From: a virus | Virus record (IMG/VR): IMGVR_UViG_3300034684_000059 | Coordinates: 1-64,000 of that record | Reading direction: 5' to 3' (one strand) | DNA: 64,000 bases | In this document: positions 43,946 through 51,834 of the stretch, in pieces | Numbering within the stretch: position 1 is the first letter of the stretch | Layout of the letters: every line of letters starts with the position of its first letter | Position numbers and translations under genes: made by a program | Notes under the pieces: model-generated | Databases searched by the model: none | What the model saw: the letters and a program-made list of their open reading frames with translations, nothing else | Told to the model about the DNA's origin: nothing

Positions 43946-43974
43946 CTATCTACTCCTAACTAAGGAGTAGATAG
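43946..43974. terminator. Hairpin terminator with no gene upstream
   Basis: CTATCTACTCC, loop TAACTAA, GGAGTAGATAG. There is no plus-strand gene for 1.6 kb upstream, so it probably ends a non-coding RNA or insulates the early cassette. Confidence 0.7.
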
Positions 43975-44008
43975 TAGGTACGTTGTATCGTTCAAAAATA
44001 CAGAAAAC

Positions 44009-44016
44009 TATATTAC
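44009..44016 (+). promoter_or_regulatory. TATATTAC early-type promoter (first of two)
   Basis: AACTATATTACAACATAGG, 92 bp upstream of ATG 44109. Confidence 0.6.
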
Positions 44017-44046
44017 AACATAGGAAACTGTTCATGATCTCACGGA

Positions 44047-44054
44047 TATATTAC
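44047..44054 (+). promoter_or_regulatory. TATATTAC early-type promoter (second of two)
   Basis: GGATATATTACTTAATCG, 54 bp upstream of ATG 44109. This spacing matches the other sites best. Confidence 0.7.
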
Positions 44055-44108
44055 TTAATCGATCCGCGACATTAGATCTTAACCTTGTTACATCAGGAGA
44101 ATGTTTCT

Positions 44109-44324
44109 ATGTTAAAACGTATATCGTCAAAAACTCCCCATCCAGCCAAACGTAGTACTAGAAATGTAATCGTACCTATTTCTACTTCTCCGAGTAGGTT
44201 TGAGTTAGGACCAAAATACAACTCGTGTGGACTATTTGACAAATCAGAAACGGATACTTTCCGTGAATGTATGTTCTCTGGTAAAATTGGTAGAGTTCTA
44301 TTAGGACATGCTGAACATAACTAA
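44109..44324 (+). CDS. Small basic unknown protein, first of early cassette
   Basis: 71 residues from ATG 44109 (MLKRISSKTP), with AGGAGA eight bases upstream; an earlier in-frame TTG lies before that site. The N-terminal 25 residues are very basic (KR, RSTRN). No family is recognised. It heads a cassette of six small genes behind doubled TATATTAC promoters. Confidence 0.65.
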   Translation: MLKRISSKTPHPAKRSTRNVIVPISTSPSRFELGPKYNSCGLFDKSETDTFRECMFSGKIGRVLLGHAEHN

Positions 44325-44355
44325 GTTTTTGTTTAACGTAAAAGGAGAATCGGTT

Positions 44356-45009
44356 ATGGCAAGAATAGAGGTTACGTTCGATGGAGTACATACGGAAGAT
44401 CACCTTCCGATATTGAAAATATTCTACGACCTTGGAATACACCCTATGGTAGGTGCAAAGATGTTTCTGAGAAATCAGAAACGATTAAATTATCAACATC
44501 CACATATGGAACAACTTCCGTTTTACGGTAGAAACATAAATCCGACGGGGAATCTCAAATATTTAAAGACAGTGTTTGTCACTGCAAAGGATGCCAAATG
44601 CATCATTGAGACTTATCGAAGATATGTGTGTCCTCAAATCAAGTGCTTAGCAAAAGCTATCAGCGCAAGTCTTAAACGAAAAGAGGCAAAGATACAAAGA
44701 ACCGATCTTGCGGTATACGTAGGCAAAGAGTTGCCTTTTGAAGCGACGCTGCATGACATCACCATGTACTATATAAGTCATACTCGTGAGTATCCTGCAA
44801 TAGTGCTTACGGATCTTAAAGATCCCAATACCGAACACATATATGCTAATCACGTAAATGTGTTTGTATCGGCTCCGGAATTAGAAATTTACTCCCAGTT
44901 TAAACTACCTATGAAAATGACATTCTTAGGTACGGTGTATTCCTATATGGGGAGTCGAAGACCCAAATATGCCGTAAGAGATCTTAGACAGGTCAAACTA
45001 ATGAAGTAA
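44356..45009 (+). CDS. Unknown 217-residue early-cassette protein
   Basis: ATG 44356 (MARIEVTFDG) with AAAGGAGAATCGGTT; an in-frame ATG at 44308 overlaps the previous gene and lacks a site. The protein is basic with a mixed alpha/beta composition and a Lys-rich middle helix. No family is recognised. Confidence 0.75.
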   Translation: MARIEVTFDGVHTEDHLPILKIFYDLGIHPMVGAKMFLRNQKRLNYQHPHMEQLPFYGRNINPTGNLKYLKTVFVTAKDAKCIIETYRRYVCPQIKCLAKAISASLKRKEAKIQRTDLAVYVGKELPFEATLHDITMYYISHTREYPAIVLTDLKDPNTEHIYANHVNVFVSAPELEIYSQFKLPMKMTFLGTVYSYMGSRRPKYAVRDLRQVKLMK

Positions 45010-45022
45010 AGAGGATCTTCTT

Positions 45023-45520
45023 ATGCGCCATCTTATACATGACTTCTTATATGCACAATCCAGGACGTATTCATTTTCGGTATACCTCTCGGATAAGACA
45101 AATCCATCGGAGTATATCCCAATTTGTCTCGAACCTAAAAATGTCGTCTGGTACGAGAAGCATGTGTGCATCAGAGAACACGATCACCCTAATTATGAGG
45201 CACATGTGTTTCAGATAGACGGAATCAAGATACCAAGATATTTCGATCTGTTATATAAACCCAAGGACATATCGACTATCCGGAGCACCCAGGTTCAGTT
45301 ACACAAATCTTCTGGGATACAGATGTGCGGGCATGTAGTATCAAAACATCTCGTATATTCTTTGTGGTTACGACCCGCAAGTTCTGGAACACAGATCGTG
45401 TTCGTCCTTGATCACGACGGGCCTGAGCTCTCCCCGTTAACGGTACATGGACTCAGACAGTTTCGTAAGTTGATATCAAATTTCGAAACTTATCTGACTC
45501 ATTTGAAAGAAATCTTTTAA
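45023..45520 (+). CDS. Unknown 165-residue early-cassette protein
   Basis: ATG preceded by AAAGAGGATCTTCTT. It is rich in His and Tyr, with alternating beta strands in the second half (LVYSLWLRP, then QIVFVLDHDG) and an amphipathic helix at the end. Similar in plan to 45985 and 46552 (short strands followed by a helix), but I cannot show homology. Followed by a perfect palindromic terminator at 45565. Confidence 0.75.
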   Translation: MRHLIHDFLYAQSRTYSFSVYLSDKTNPSEYIPICLEPKNVVWYEKHVCIREHDHPNYEAHVFQIDGIKIPRYFDLLYKPKDISTIRSTQVQLHKSSGIQMCGHVVSKHLVYSLWLRPASSGTQIVFVLDHDGPELSPLTVHGLRQFRKLISNFETYLTHLKEIF

Positions 45521-45564
45521 CGAAAAATAGTTTATTAAAAAGTTAAGTTGACAAGGATTCAAAT

Positions 45565-45594
45565 CCAGGAAGAGCGAATATTCGCTCTTCCTGG
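45565..45594. terminator. Perfect 30-bp palindrome
   Basis: CCAGGAAGAGCGAAT and its exact complement with no loop bases left over. It acts as a terminator between the two halves of the early cassette. Confidence 0.8.
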
Positions 45595-45624
45595 TTAACC
45601 ATATTAACAGAAGGGGACAAACTC

Positions 45625-45972
45625 ATGTGCATCTATCTAGAACCCGAGGTTAATGATTGTTTGGAGTTCATTCAAACCCACGGATACGAATTGGATAAAA
45701 ATGAGTTCCAAAAAGTATACGATGACCGCTCGTTGTTGCCGGGAGAACTTTACGACAAATGTGTCCTCTTTATAGCGGTAACTACGAACCACAATGGAGA
45801 CTACGTTTTGGGAGTTATAACGTCATACAGTGACGTGAAATTATTTACACAGACTACGAATCCTTCAGAGGTCCGGTATTTTATTATGGATCTAGATGCT
45901 GCGTTTGCCCACAATGCTGTATCTGAAGAAAATCTTCGTATTCTTGCTCAAAACTGCCCAGAACTATTTTAA
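45625..45972 (+). CDS. Unknown 115-residue acidic protein
   Basis: ATG preceded by AGAAGGGGACAAACTC. It is acidic, with one predicted beta sheet in the middle (KCVLFIAVTTN, then DYVLGVITSYS). No family is recognised. Twelve bases separate it from 45985. Confidence 0.72.
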   Translation: MCIYLEPEVNDCLEFIQTHGYELDKNEFQKVYDDRSLLPGELYDKCVLFIAVTTNHNGDYVLGVITSYSDVKLFTQTTNPSEVRYFIMDLDAAFAHNAVSEENLRILAQNCPELF

Positions 45973-45984
45973 GGAGAATTAATC

Positions 45985-46482
45985 GTGGCTCTAGTCAGAA
46001 CGCTTCATGCTGATGATCCAAGACTCATCCCGCTGTTTCCCCAGATCGTAACAAACAACTTTGTGGTTTCCCCAAAGTCAGTTATATGGAGTCGAATATT
46101 TCCTACTCCAGACAGTCCTATCTGGGGACTCTTGATAGAAGCAGAACTGAAGAAAGGATGCCCTAATTGGTCCGATACTTTTCAGCATATATTCAATGAA
46201 CTCTATACATTTTGTTCTTCGAGACGTGCTGAACTTCATCTTGATCAGTTGGGACATATCGACAGTTATTGTCAAAGACAGATACATCCGGGAAGGATCG
46301 ATTTGATGATCAATGACAGCTACCGCATGTGTTGCAAAATACATAACTTAAGTTCGAGAAAGATCGCCATCACAATACATTCTCCTGGTACCTTCAGTCT
46401 CATCGATCACGAAGAAGATATCCGAAGTCCAGTACGGTTCGAACGCTGGTTCGCTGAACGCTACAGAGAGTGCATCTCATGA
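45985..46482 (+). CDS. Unknown 165-residue protein
   Basis: GTG start at 45985 with TAAGGAGAATTAATC upstream. It has a His/Cys/Arg-containing second half (DSYCQRQIHPG, then MCCKIHN) that could bind a metal. No family is recognised. Co-transcribed with 45625. Confidence 0.72.
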   Translation: MALVRTLHADDPRLIPLFPQIVTNNFVVSPKSVIWSRIFPTPDSPIWGLLIEAELKKGCPNWSDTFQHIFNELYTFCSSRRAELHLDQLGHIDSYCQRQIHPGRIDLMINDSYRMCCKIHNLSSRKIAITIHSPGTFSLIDHEEDIRSPVRFERWFAERYRECIS

Positions 46483-46551
46483 ACATTGTTTCAGAAGGTG
46501 TAAGTTCCTAGCGTAACCTTTCTACTCAGACATAAGAAGGAAACTAAAACC

Positions 46552-47142
46552 ATGATTCTACATGAGATCAACTTGTACGTCCCAGTCTTCGTATCTGCAC
46601 CTAAGCAGATACTGTCTTCTATGAGAATTCAGAAAATTGGTCCTATACTGGAAGATATTCCGACGATCACTTACTATCAAAAGAAATCTGCTCCAGACCA
46701 GAATCTGGAAGTGACAAGTAGTGATCAACATCCTGGAGTTATAAAGTGGAGACAATTAAAATCCAAGGTGTACTCTTATGCACACGGCGTACTTCAATGT
46801 ACGTATGACACACAGTACATATCCGGAACCACGAATAGTGAAGGAAAAACTTTTCCTGAAATGACTGAGTTAGATCCGTACATGCATGTAAGTATCCTCA
46901 ATTCGGGATCTTTTTGCTGGACCAACCAGATAGAAAACCCAGAAGTTGTCAGGATTAATCACTGTAACATTGGAGGATATGGAGAGTTTATCCAACTTCG
47001 GTATTCCCCTCAAAATCACAAAACCTCAATTGAAGATATTTGTGCACTTGCAAACGTGTTAATAGTAAAGGGATGTCTCCCTATTCTAACACCTTTACAA
47101 GAAGATATCTATCTTCGCCTTCATTGTGAAGGAACTTTGTAA
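46552..47142 (+). CDS. Unknown 196-residue protein
   Basis: ATG preceded by AGAAGGAAACTAAAACC. It is beta-rich with several Tyr and His, ending in a helix and a short basic tail. No family is recognised. It ends the small-gene cassette at a classic terminator. Confidence 0.72.
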   Translation: MILHEINLYVPVFVSAPKQILSSMRIQKIGPILEDIPTITYYQKKSAPDQNLEVTSSDQHPGVIKWRQLKSKVYSYAHGVLQCTYDTQYISGTTNSEGKTFPEMTELDPYMHVSILNSGSFCWTNQIENPEVVRINHCNIGGYGEFIQLRYSPQNHKTSIEDICALANVLIVKGCLPILTPLQEDIYLRLHCEGTL

Positions 47143-47164
47143 CATACACAGTCTTACTATTCAT

Positions 47165-47194
47165 AACCATCGTACTCTTCGGAGTACGATGGTT
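47165..47194 (+). terminator. Classic rho-independent terminator
   Basis: AACCATCGTACTC, TTCG loop, GAGTACGATGGTT, followed by CTTTTTT. The best canonical terminator in the window. Confidence 0.9.
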
Positions 47195-47286
47195 CTTTTT
47201 TCGGTGTCCGGTATACGGGGTTCTTAAGAACCCATTTTCACTATATTCAAAAAAGACGTTCATTTTCACTTGAACGCTGGGAGAGC

Positions 47287-48045
47287 ATGATGCAGTATCC
47301 GTATTTCAAAACACAAAGGATGTTTCGTACGATTGAGTACAAGCTGCAAGACAACCTGCAAGTTTTGCAGGATAAGATTACTAACCTCATGAACTCTGAG
47401 TTCATTGCCTTCGGGACTACTATCGAAGTAGGCCCTGGTCCTAACGACGGTGTCGTTTCGGGATTTGTCCTTAGGATCCTACCCAAACCGTTGTTGGAGG
47501 TGGCCCAAACCCATGTCGCTATGTTGCGACTGTACTTCGAAAGTGCGGAGTTTCAGGGATTCTACACTACTGTAACTCCGATTGAGGAGAATGCTGGTGG
47601 TATAGATGTGACTTTTAGTATCGATTATACCCTTCTCGATACGATATTTGAACGCATCCTTGAGACGCACATTACCCGTAAACTCGGAGGACTGTCCTCA
47701 GGTATCGAATGGAAAAAGTCCACATCACCAGTTCAAGACTATGTCTGGACTCAGGAGACAACTCTCAACGATGTCACATTCCGAGATGCACGTAGACTGA
47801 GCTATTGTATCATGAAACTCATCGAATGTTCGGATATGAACAACATCAGTACTGGAGTAGACTCCGGATGGAACCTCAAAAACGACGACACTCGTGAGGA
47901 GGGCTTCTTCGAAGTTGAGTTCAATATGGCTCATATGGAGTGGAAACTGACTGTCGACTTGACACAAGGGGATCACCCCAACATAAAGCTCAGCAATCGT
48001 CCGATGAAGGGTTACGTTCTACAGGAGATCAATCCCGATATGTAA
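47287..48045 (+). CDS. Unknown 252-residue protein with codon bias
   Basis: Starts at ATG 47287 or the adjacent ATG at 47290, with GGGAGAGC just before. It uses more C- and G-ending codons than neighbours, suggesting strong expression. Beta-rich and acidic. No family is recognised. A single-gene unit between 47165 and 48048. Confidence 0.78.
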   Translation: MMQYPYFKTQRMFRTIEYKLQDNLQVLQDKITNLMNSEFIAFGTTIEVGPGPNDGVVSGFVLRILPKPLLEVAQTHVAMLRLYFESAEFQGFYTTVTPIEENAGGIDVTFSIDYTLLDTIFERILETHITRKLGGLSSGIEWKKSTSPVQDYVWTQETTLNDVTFRDARRLSYCIMKLIECSDMNNISTGVDSGWNLKNDDTREEGFFEVEFNMAHMEWKLTVDLTQGDHPNIKLSNRPMKGYVLQEINPDM

Positions 48046-48047
48046 CT

Positions 48048-48080
48048 AGATAAGTGGGGACACAATGTCCCCACTTATCT
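48048..48080. terminator. Bidirectional hairpin terminator
   Basis: AGATAAGTGGGGACA and its complement with a 3-base loop. Its right edge touches the stop codon of the adenylosuccinate synthetase remnant. Confidence 0.85.
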
Positions 48081-48586
48081 TACTTCTGCGTACGTTCGAT
48101 TATTTTTTCTTCCCATGGACGGATCTGATCTGGATATGGACCATATCCGACATGTGTTGGAACATATCCTTTCGCAAATTTAGGGATAGGAAATCTTCCA
48201 TTCTGAAAGTAGTTGATGAAGTTCAAGAAGATGTGTGTGGGACGTAGAAAATCTACGGCTTCAACGTACTGTTTCATTGAGAAAGTGGAGATGCGTCTGA
48301 TACGCTTGGTAACTGTTGTTCTTTCATCTGGGACATCTAAGTCGGAAAAGGCTATCTCGTCACAATCGTCGAAGAATGGTCCTGAGTAACCCACCTCTAC
48401 ACCATCGCGAATAGGGTTACCCACACGGATAGGAAATGTTCTGTAACTCATCATGAGATTGCCGTAAAAGACTGGGGAAACTCCAAGTTCTGCAAGGATA
48501 GTTCCAGGATGAATGGATCTTGAAGTACAGAACGGATATACTAATCCGTGGTTGTTGTCAAGTCCGAGTCTTTGAACTGAACATGA
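48080..48586 (-). pseudogene. purA: Remnant of adenylosuccinate synthetase (PurA/PurZ), C-terminal part only
   Basis: The open frame from 48586 down to the stop at 48080 encodes 168 residues of the C-terminal half of adenylosuccinate synthetase: GLDNNHG, YPFCTSRS, then RTFPIRVGNP, EVGYSGPFF, RTTVTKRIRRIS and PTHIFLNF, all in order. RTFPIRVG and TTVTKRIRR are the signatures of the archaeal/phage-type enzyme. The N-terminal half, with the GTP-binding loop and catalytic Asp (or the Ser/Gly that marks PurZ), is absent: the frame begins after a TAG with no start codon, and the first ATG (48454) lies mid-domain without a ribosome binding site. The unit is boxed between two terminators on the strand opposite to its neighbours. 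The full enzyme joins IMP (PurA) or dGMP (PurZ) to aspartate. Confidence 0.85.
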
Positions 48587-48602
48587 CTAAGTGTACTCAC
48601 GG

Positions 48603-48632
48603 TAAGAGACAGTCCTTCTGGGACTGTCTCTT
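48603..48632. terminator. Bidirectional hairpin terminator
   Basis: TAAGAGACAGTCC, TTCT loop, GGGACTGTCTCTTA, just outside the 5' edge of the synthetase remnant. Confidence 0.85.
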
Positions 48633-48671
48633 ATTTATCCATATATAATTTTTTCGAGATCATTTAAGAAC

Positions 48672-48679
48672 TATATTAC
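48672..48679 (+). promoter_or_regulatory. TATATTAC early-type promoter
   Basis: AACTATATTACAAATTTGAGTG, 36 bp upstream of ATG 48716. Confidence 0.7.
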
Positions 48680-48715
48680 AAATTTGAGTGTTAGCTATAA
48701 AAATAAGGAACCGCT

Positions 48716-49576
48716 ATGACCATACTTATCGGAGATCTAGTTGAGTGGAGGATCACCACATTAGAAGAAATTATTTGGCTAATGGTTGATCGTGAAAGAA
48801 AGTATACTGCGATATTGTACAGAACAGACAACCCAGAATATTATTTATTATATCTTATCGATATGTCTGGATTGATTGTAGAAAGTTTTCCTGTACATGA
48901 ATTTACAAAAATAAAAATAACTAAGCTGTGGAAAGATGCACTTGTCTATCCGCGATGTAAAATAATCAAACAAAATGCTCATGGAGTAGAAATAGTGTAT
49001 TCTTTTAGAAGAACACCTGAAAATGATGTCCTTTTTGAAATAACTGTAGCTGGAAAGATCTTCAGAGTGATCCTGGACGAAGCTCGTTCATTGCATTCTG
49101 AACCTATATACGCAAGTCCTCCCAACCTTTCTTACTTATTAGAAGCTCTTCTAAAATCTAACGTTACGATTCTTACACAGATCCCTAAGGTATTTGATCT
49201 ACCTTCCTCCGAAGTAGAAGTAGAGGTCTACGATATCTTTTACGAATTTGTCATGGAAACAAATCCTGCGGCATTCTTTTTGTGGGATATAGAAACAGAT
49301 CTATTCCGGCATCTTCAGTATCCTGGGAATAATGACCATCTGTTTTGGGTAGAGTTTGAAGAAGTGGTCAATGCACTCAGTCGATCTCAAATGTCCGGGT
49401 ATTTATTGGTCGCACTTACACCGTATGCGTTGTGTCCAGTATGGTCTATCACGTACCCCTACGATATCTCATCTCGCAATAACCATCTCAGGGAAGATAT
49501 GTATGAACAGATCAAATTGTGCGGAGATCTAATTGCTCAAGGATTTGGTGTATCTACGGGGTTAATTGCTAAATGA
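48716..49576 (+). CDS. Unknown 286-residue early-type protein
   Basis: ATG preceded by AAGGAACCGCT. It is rich in Ile, Leu, Glu and Tyr, with many alternating strands and a helical C-terminal half. No family is recognised. A single-gene TATATTAC unit that ends at 49582. Confidence 0.78.
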   Translation: MTILIGDLVEWRITTLEEIIWLMVDRERKYTAILYRTDNPEYYLLYLIDMSGLIVESFPVHEFTKIKITKLWKDALVYPRCKIIKQNAHGVEIVYSFRRTPENDVLFEITVAGKIFRVILDEARSLHSEPIYASPPNLSYLLEALLKSNVTILTQIPKVFDLPSSEVEVEVYDIFYEFVMETNPAAFFLWDIETDLFRHLQYPGNNDHLFWVEFEEVVNALSRSQMSGYLLVALTPYALCPVWSITYPYDISSRNNHLREDMYEQIKLCGDLIAQGFGVSTGLIAK

Positions 49577-49581
49577 CATCA

Positions 49582-49614
49582 AGAGTCTAAGGAGCCAAAA
49601 GCTCCTTAGACTCT
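49582..49614. terminator. Hairpin terminator
   Basis: AGAGTCTAAGGAGC, CAAAA loop, complement, then GTTCC. Confidence 0.85.
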
Positions 49615-49694
49615 GTTCCATGAAGGAAGATGGGCATCTGCCCAAAAACTACTATCGCCTTACATAACATGTAAAAATTTTATAGGAGGTCAGT

Positions 49695-50426
49695 ATGTAC
49701 ATCGTACCTAATTTTATTACCTCTACTCTGGATTATCCTGGAGGACATCTTTCTACAACAGTATTCACTAAAGGATGTAATCTAAGGTGTGGGTATTGTC
49801 ACAATGCAGAACTGATCAACAAAAACCCAGAAGAGTGTTTATCTTCTGAAGAATTTATTGATCTGATCAAAGAAAGAAGATCATCTATCCCTCACATTAC
49901 TGTATCTGGTGGGGAACCCACTATACACGAAGATCTTCCTGAAGTTTTACGACAACTTAAAACACTGGGATTTAAAGTAAAACTTGATACCAATGGCTCA
50001 CATCCGGAAATGCTCAAACAGATCATTTCGGAAAACTTAGTTACATATGTAGCTATGGATCTAAAAACAAGTTTAGCAAAATACATCGGTATGGAGTTTG
50101 GATGGGAAGAAGATTCGTTTCCAGAAGATATTTTAACTGAATCTGCCAGAGCTCTTAGTCTGTCTGGAATTTCACACGAATATCGTACAACCTTCTTCGA
50201 AAACTATCTTGGATTAGCAGATATCAAAAATATCCAAAAGATACTTCTTCAAAATTATCCGTCCACACAGCACCCTGTTGTGAAATACTTTGTACAGTGG
50301 GGGTTGTGGCCTCATCAACGAAAGACTCCATCGAAGTATAAAGTTCGTCTGAGTAAAAGTTATCGGCCAGATATCGTTGAGTTATTTTCGTCTTGTAAGG
50401 ATGTCATCTCTCTGGATTTCCGATAG
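49695..50426 (+). CDS. nrdG: Anaerobic ribonucleotide reductase-activating protein (radical SAM)
   Basis: 243 residues, ATG behind ATAGGAGGTCAGT. The radical-SAM cluster site is C28-x3-C32-x2-C35 in TKGCNLRCGYCHNAE. SGGEPT near residue 75 is the SAM-binding GGE motif, and the N-terminus (IVPNFITSTLDYPGG) is typical of NrdG2-type activases. The enzyme uses an iron-sulfur cluster and S-adenosylmethionine to put the glycyl radical on NrdD (35400). The two genes are 12 kb apart, not in one operon as usual. Downstream comes the endolysin. Confidence 0.9.
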   Translation: MYIVPNFITSTLDYPGGHLSTTVFTKGCNLRCGYCHNAELINKNPEECLSSEEFIDLIKERRSSIPHITVSGGEPTIHEDLPEVLRQLKTLGFKVKLDTNGSHPEMLKQIISENLVTYVAMDLKTSLAKYIGMEFGWEEDSFPEDILTESARALSLSGISHEYRTTFFENYLGLADIKNIQKILLQNYPSTQHPVVKYFVQWGLWPHQRKTPSKYKVRLSKSYRPDIVELFSSCKDVISLDFR

Positions 50427-50476
50427 GTTTAAGTCAAATCCATAACAAAATAAACGATCATAGGAGGATCTTAATT

Positions 50477-51109
50477 ATGAATACCAAAAATTTCAAGTTC
50501 ACTAAAGATTTGATTCTGGCATCCATATCTCTTATGGTTGTTTATCTTGTTGTACTTTTTCCTTCATCCACAATATCTGAAAGTGTAGATTGTGATGTGT
50601 ACGATCAGTATCGTGCAAAAATTGATCATACTCCCATAGTAATCGAACATGCGGAAGATACCATGATCGTACAAGCTGCAAAAGTTATCATGAAACATGA
50701 AGGATTTAGTGCTACCCCGTATAAATGTACTTCTGGGAAATGGACGCAAGGATATGGAAGAAGAATCTATACTAAGGATAAATCTTCCATCACTAAAGCA
50801 AAAGCTGTAACTTGGCTTTATGAAGATCTGAAACGCATAACTGCAAGTTTAGATCGTAACTTCCCATGGTGGAGAAAATTGGATAGTGTCAGACAACAAG
50901 CGATGATAAATTTTACGTACAACGTAGGTATACGTGGAGTTTATAAATTTCAAAAATTCAGAGCAGCCATGCGAATGGGAGATTTTGAACTTGCAGCGCA
51001 TGAATTAAAGTACACAGGTGAAAGAAAAACCGGTTATTTTAAAGCTGTCAAAACTAGAGCGGTCCAAGTCGCAAATGCGTTTAAATATGGTACATGGAAT
51101 TTAACATAA
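50477..51109 (+). CDS. Endolysin (GH24 lysozyme) with N-terminal membrane anchor
   Basis: 210 residues. A hydrophobic helix at about 11-32 (LILASISLMVVYLVVLFP) is an uncleaved or signal-arrest-release anchor. The T4-lysozyme-type domain follows, with the catalytic series E75, then C84 (8 residues between), then T90 (5 between), in HEGFSATPYKCTSGKWTQGYG. The Cys form of E-8-(D/C)-5-T is known from endolysins such as that of P21, while T4 itself has Asp. It cuts the peptidoglycan glycan strands at the end of infection. The anchor lets it reach the periplasm with the host Sec system rather than a large-hole holin. No holin is recognised nearby. Confidence 0.9.
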   Translation: MNTKNFKFTKDLILASISLMVVYLVVLFPSSTISESVDCDVYDQYRAKIDHTPIVIEHAEDTMIVQAAKVIMKHEGFSATPYKCTSGKWTQGYGRRIYTKDKSSITKAKAVTWLYEDLKRITASLDRNFPWWRKLDSVRQQAMINFTYNVGIRGVYKFQKFRAAMRMGDFELAAHELKYTGERKTGYFKAVKTRAVQVANAFKYGTWNLT

Positions 51110-51117
51110 GGAAAATC

Positions 51118-51741
51118 ATGTCAAATATCACGTTAAAAGAAATAGGGGAGAAATTGTCCCTTCATCCGTTGGTTTGCGGAAAACTGTTTATAGACAAAAA
51201 CGTTTTTCAAAATCATCCACTGTACACTCTCATTCCGTACGTAGGACACGACTTTGAACTGATAGAAGCAGATGGGCCATGTGAACAGTGGAAATTGAAT
51301 ATCCCGGAAGACATAGATCTTATTCGTTATATGACTAAATTGGAAACAAAAGAATTAGTCAATACGTATCACATCTCTGAAAAGATACGAGAAATAGAAC
51401 ATAAATCTCATGAAAAATCTGAGATAGCGGAAGGAAGAACTCTTCTTGCATTTCGTGTAGACCAAGAACAAGATTTTACTGCTAGGATACAGTCGTATAA
51501 AGTACACAGTCCGTATTCTATCCGGGTAATTATAGACGATGTGAGATCTTACCCGGATGGGTGTTTTTGCGCACATCATTCTCACTTGATGGTAAGTCAC
51601 GAAACAAAACTTACTCTGGCACAAACTCCGATCGGAACTAAATTAAAATTTAGAGCAACAATACATAGATATCGAGATAAGAATGGAAACATCAAATTCG
51701 GTCTTCATCATCTTCAAAATTTAGAAATCTTAACGACATAA
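51118..51741 (+). CDS. Unknown 207-residue protein after the endolysin
   Basis: Start at ATG 51118 (MSNITLKEIG) because ATAAGGAAAATC precedes it; an in-frame ATG at 51094 lies within the endolysin gene. Contains an HHSH cluster (about residues 153-156, CAHHSHL) that might bind metal, otherwise unrecognised. Eight bases after the endolysin stop, so co-transcribed. Confidence 0.75.
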   Translation: MSNITLKEIGEKLSLHPLVCGKLFIDKNVFQNHPLYTLIPYVGHDFELIEADGPCEQWKLNIPEDIDLIRYMTKLETKELVNTYHISEKIREIEHKSHEKSEIAEGRTLLAFRVDQEQDFTARIQSYKVHSPYSIRVIIDDVRSYPDGCFCAHHSHLMVSHETKLTLAQTPIGTKLKFRATIHRYRDKNGNIKFGLHHLQNLEILTT

Positions 51742-51834
51742 TTTACAAAACAAACATCTCCCAAGAGTATTTTAACGTGATCACAACAAAACCAAGATTC
51801 TATGTATGAACAACCTGCAACATAGGAGACTTTT

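Larger units (their letters stand above)
43501..44108. other. 608-base gene-free region with hairpins, repeat and G-runs
   Basis: No gene of useful size is seen on either strand. From left to right it contains an imperfect hairpin (43559-43619), the second copy of a 37-bp element (43668), a GC-rich stretch unlike the rest of the window (43755-43832), a cluster of five G-runs (43833-43907), a terminator-type hairpin (43946-43974) and two TATATTAC promoters (44009, 44047). This order suggests a non-coding transcript from about 43700 to 43974, or a cis-acting DNA site. Confidence 0.55.

Noticed and set aside
48080-48454. A 124-residue gene starting at ATG 48454
   Set aside because: The start falls inside a conserved enzyme domain without a ribosome binding site, and homologous sequence continues upstream in frame; treated as a pseudogene.
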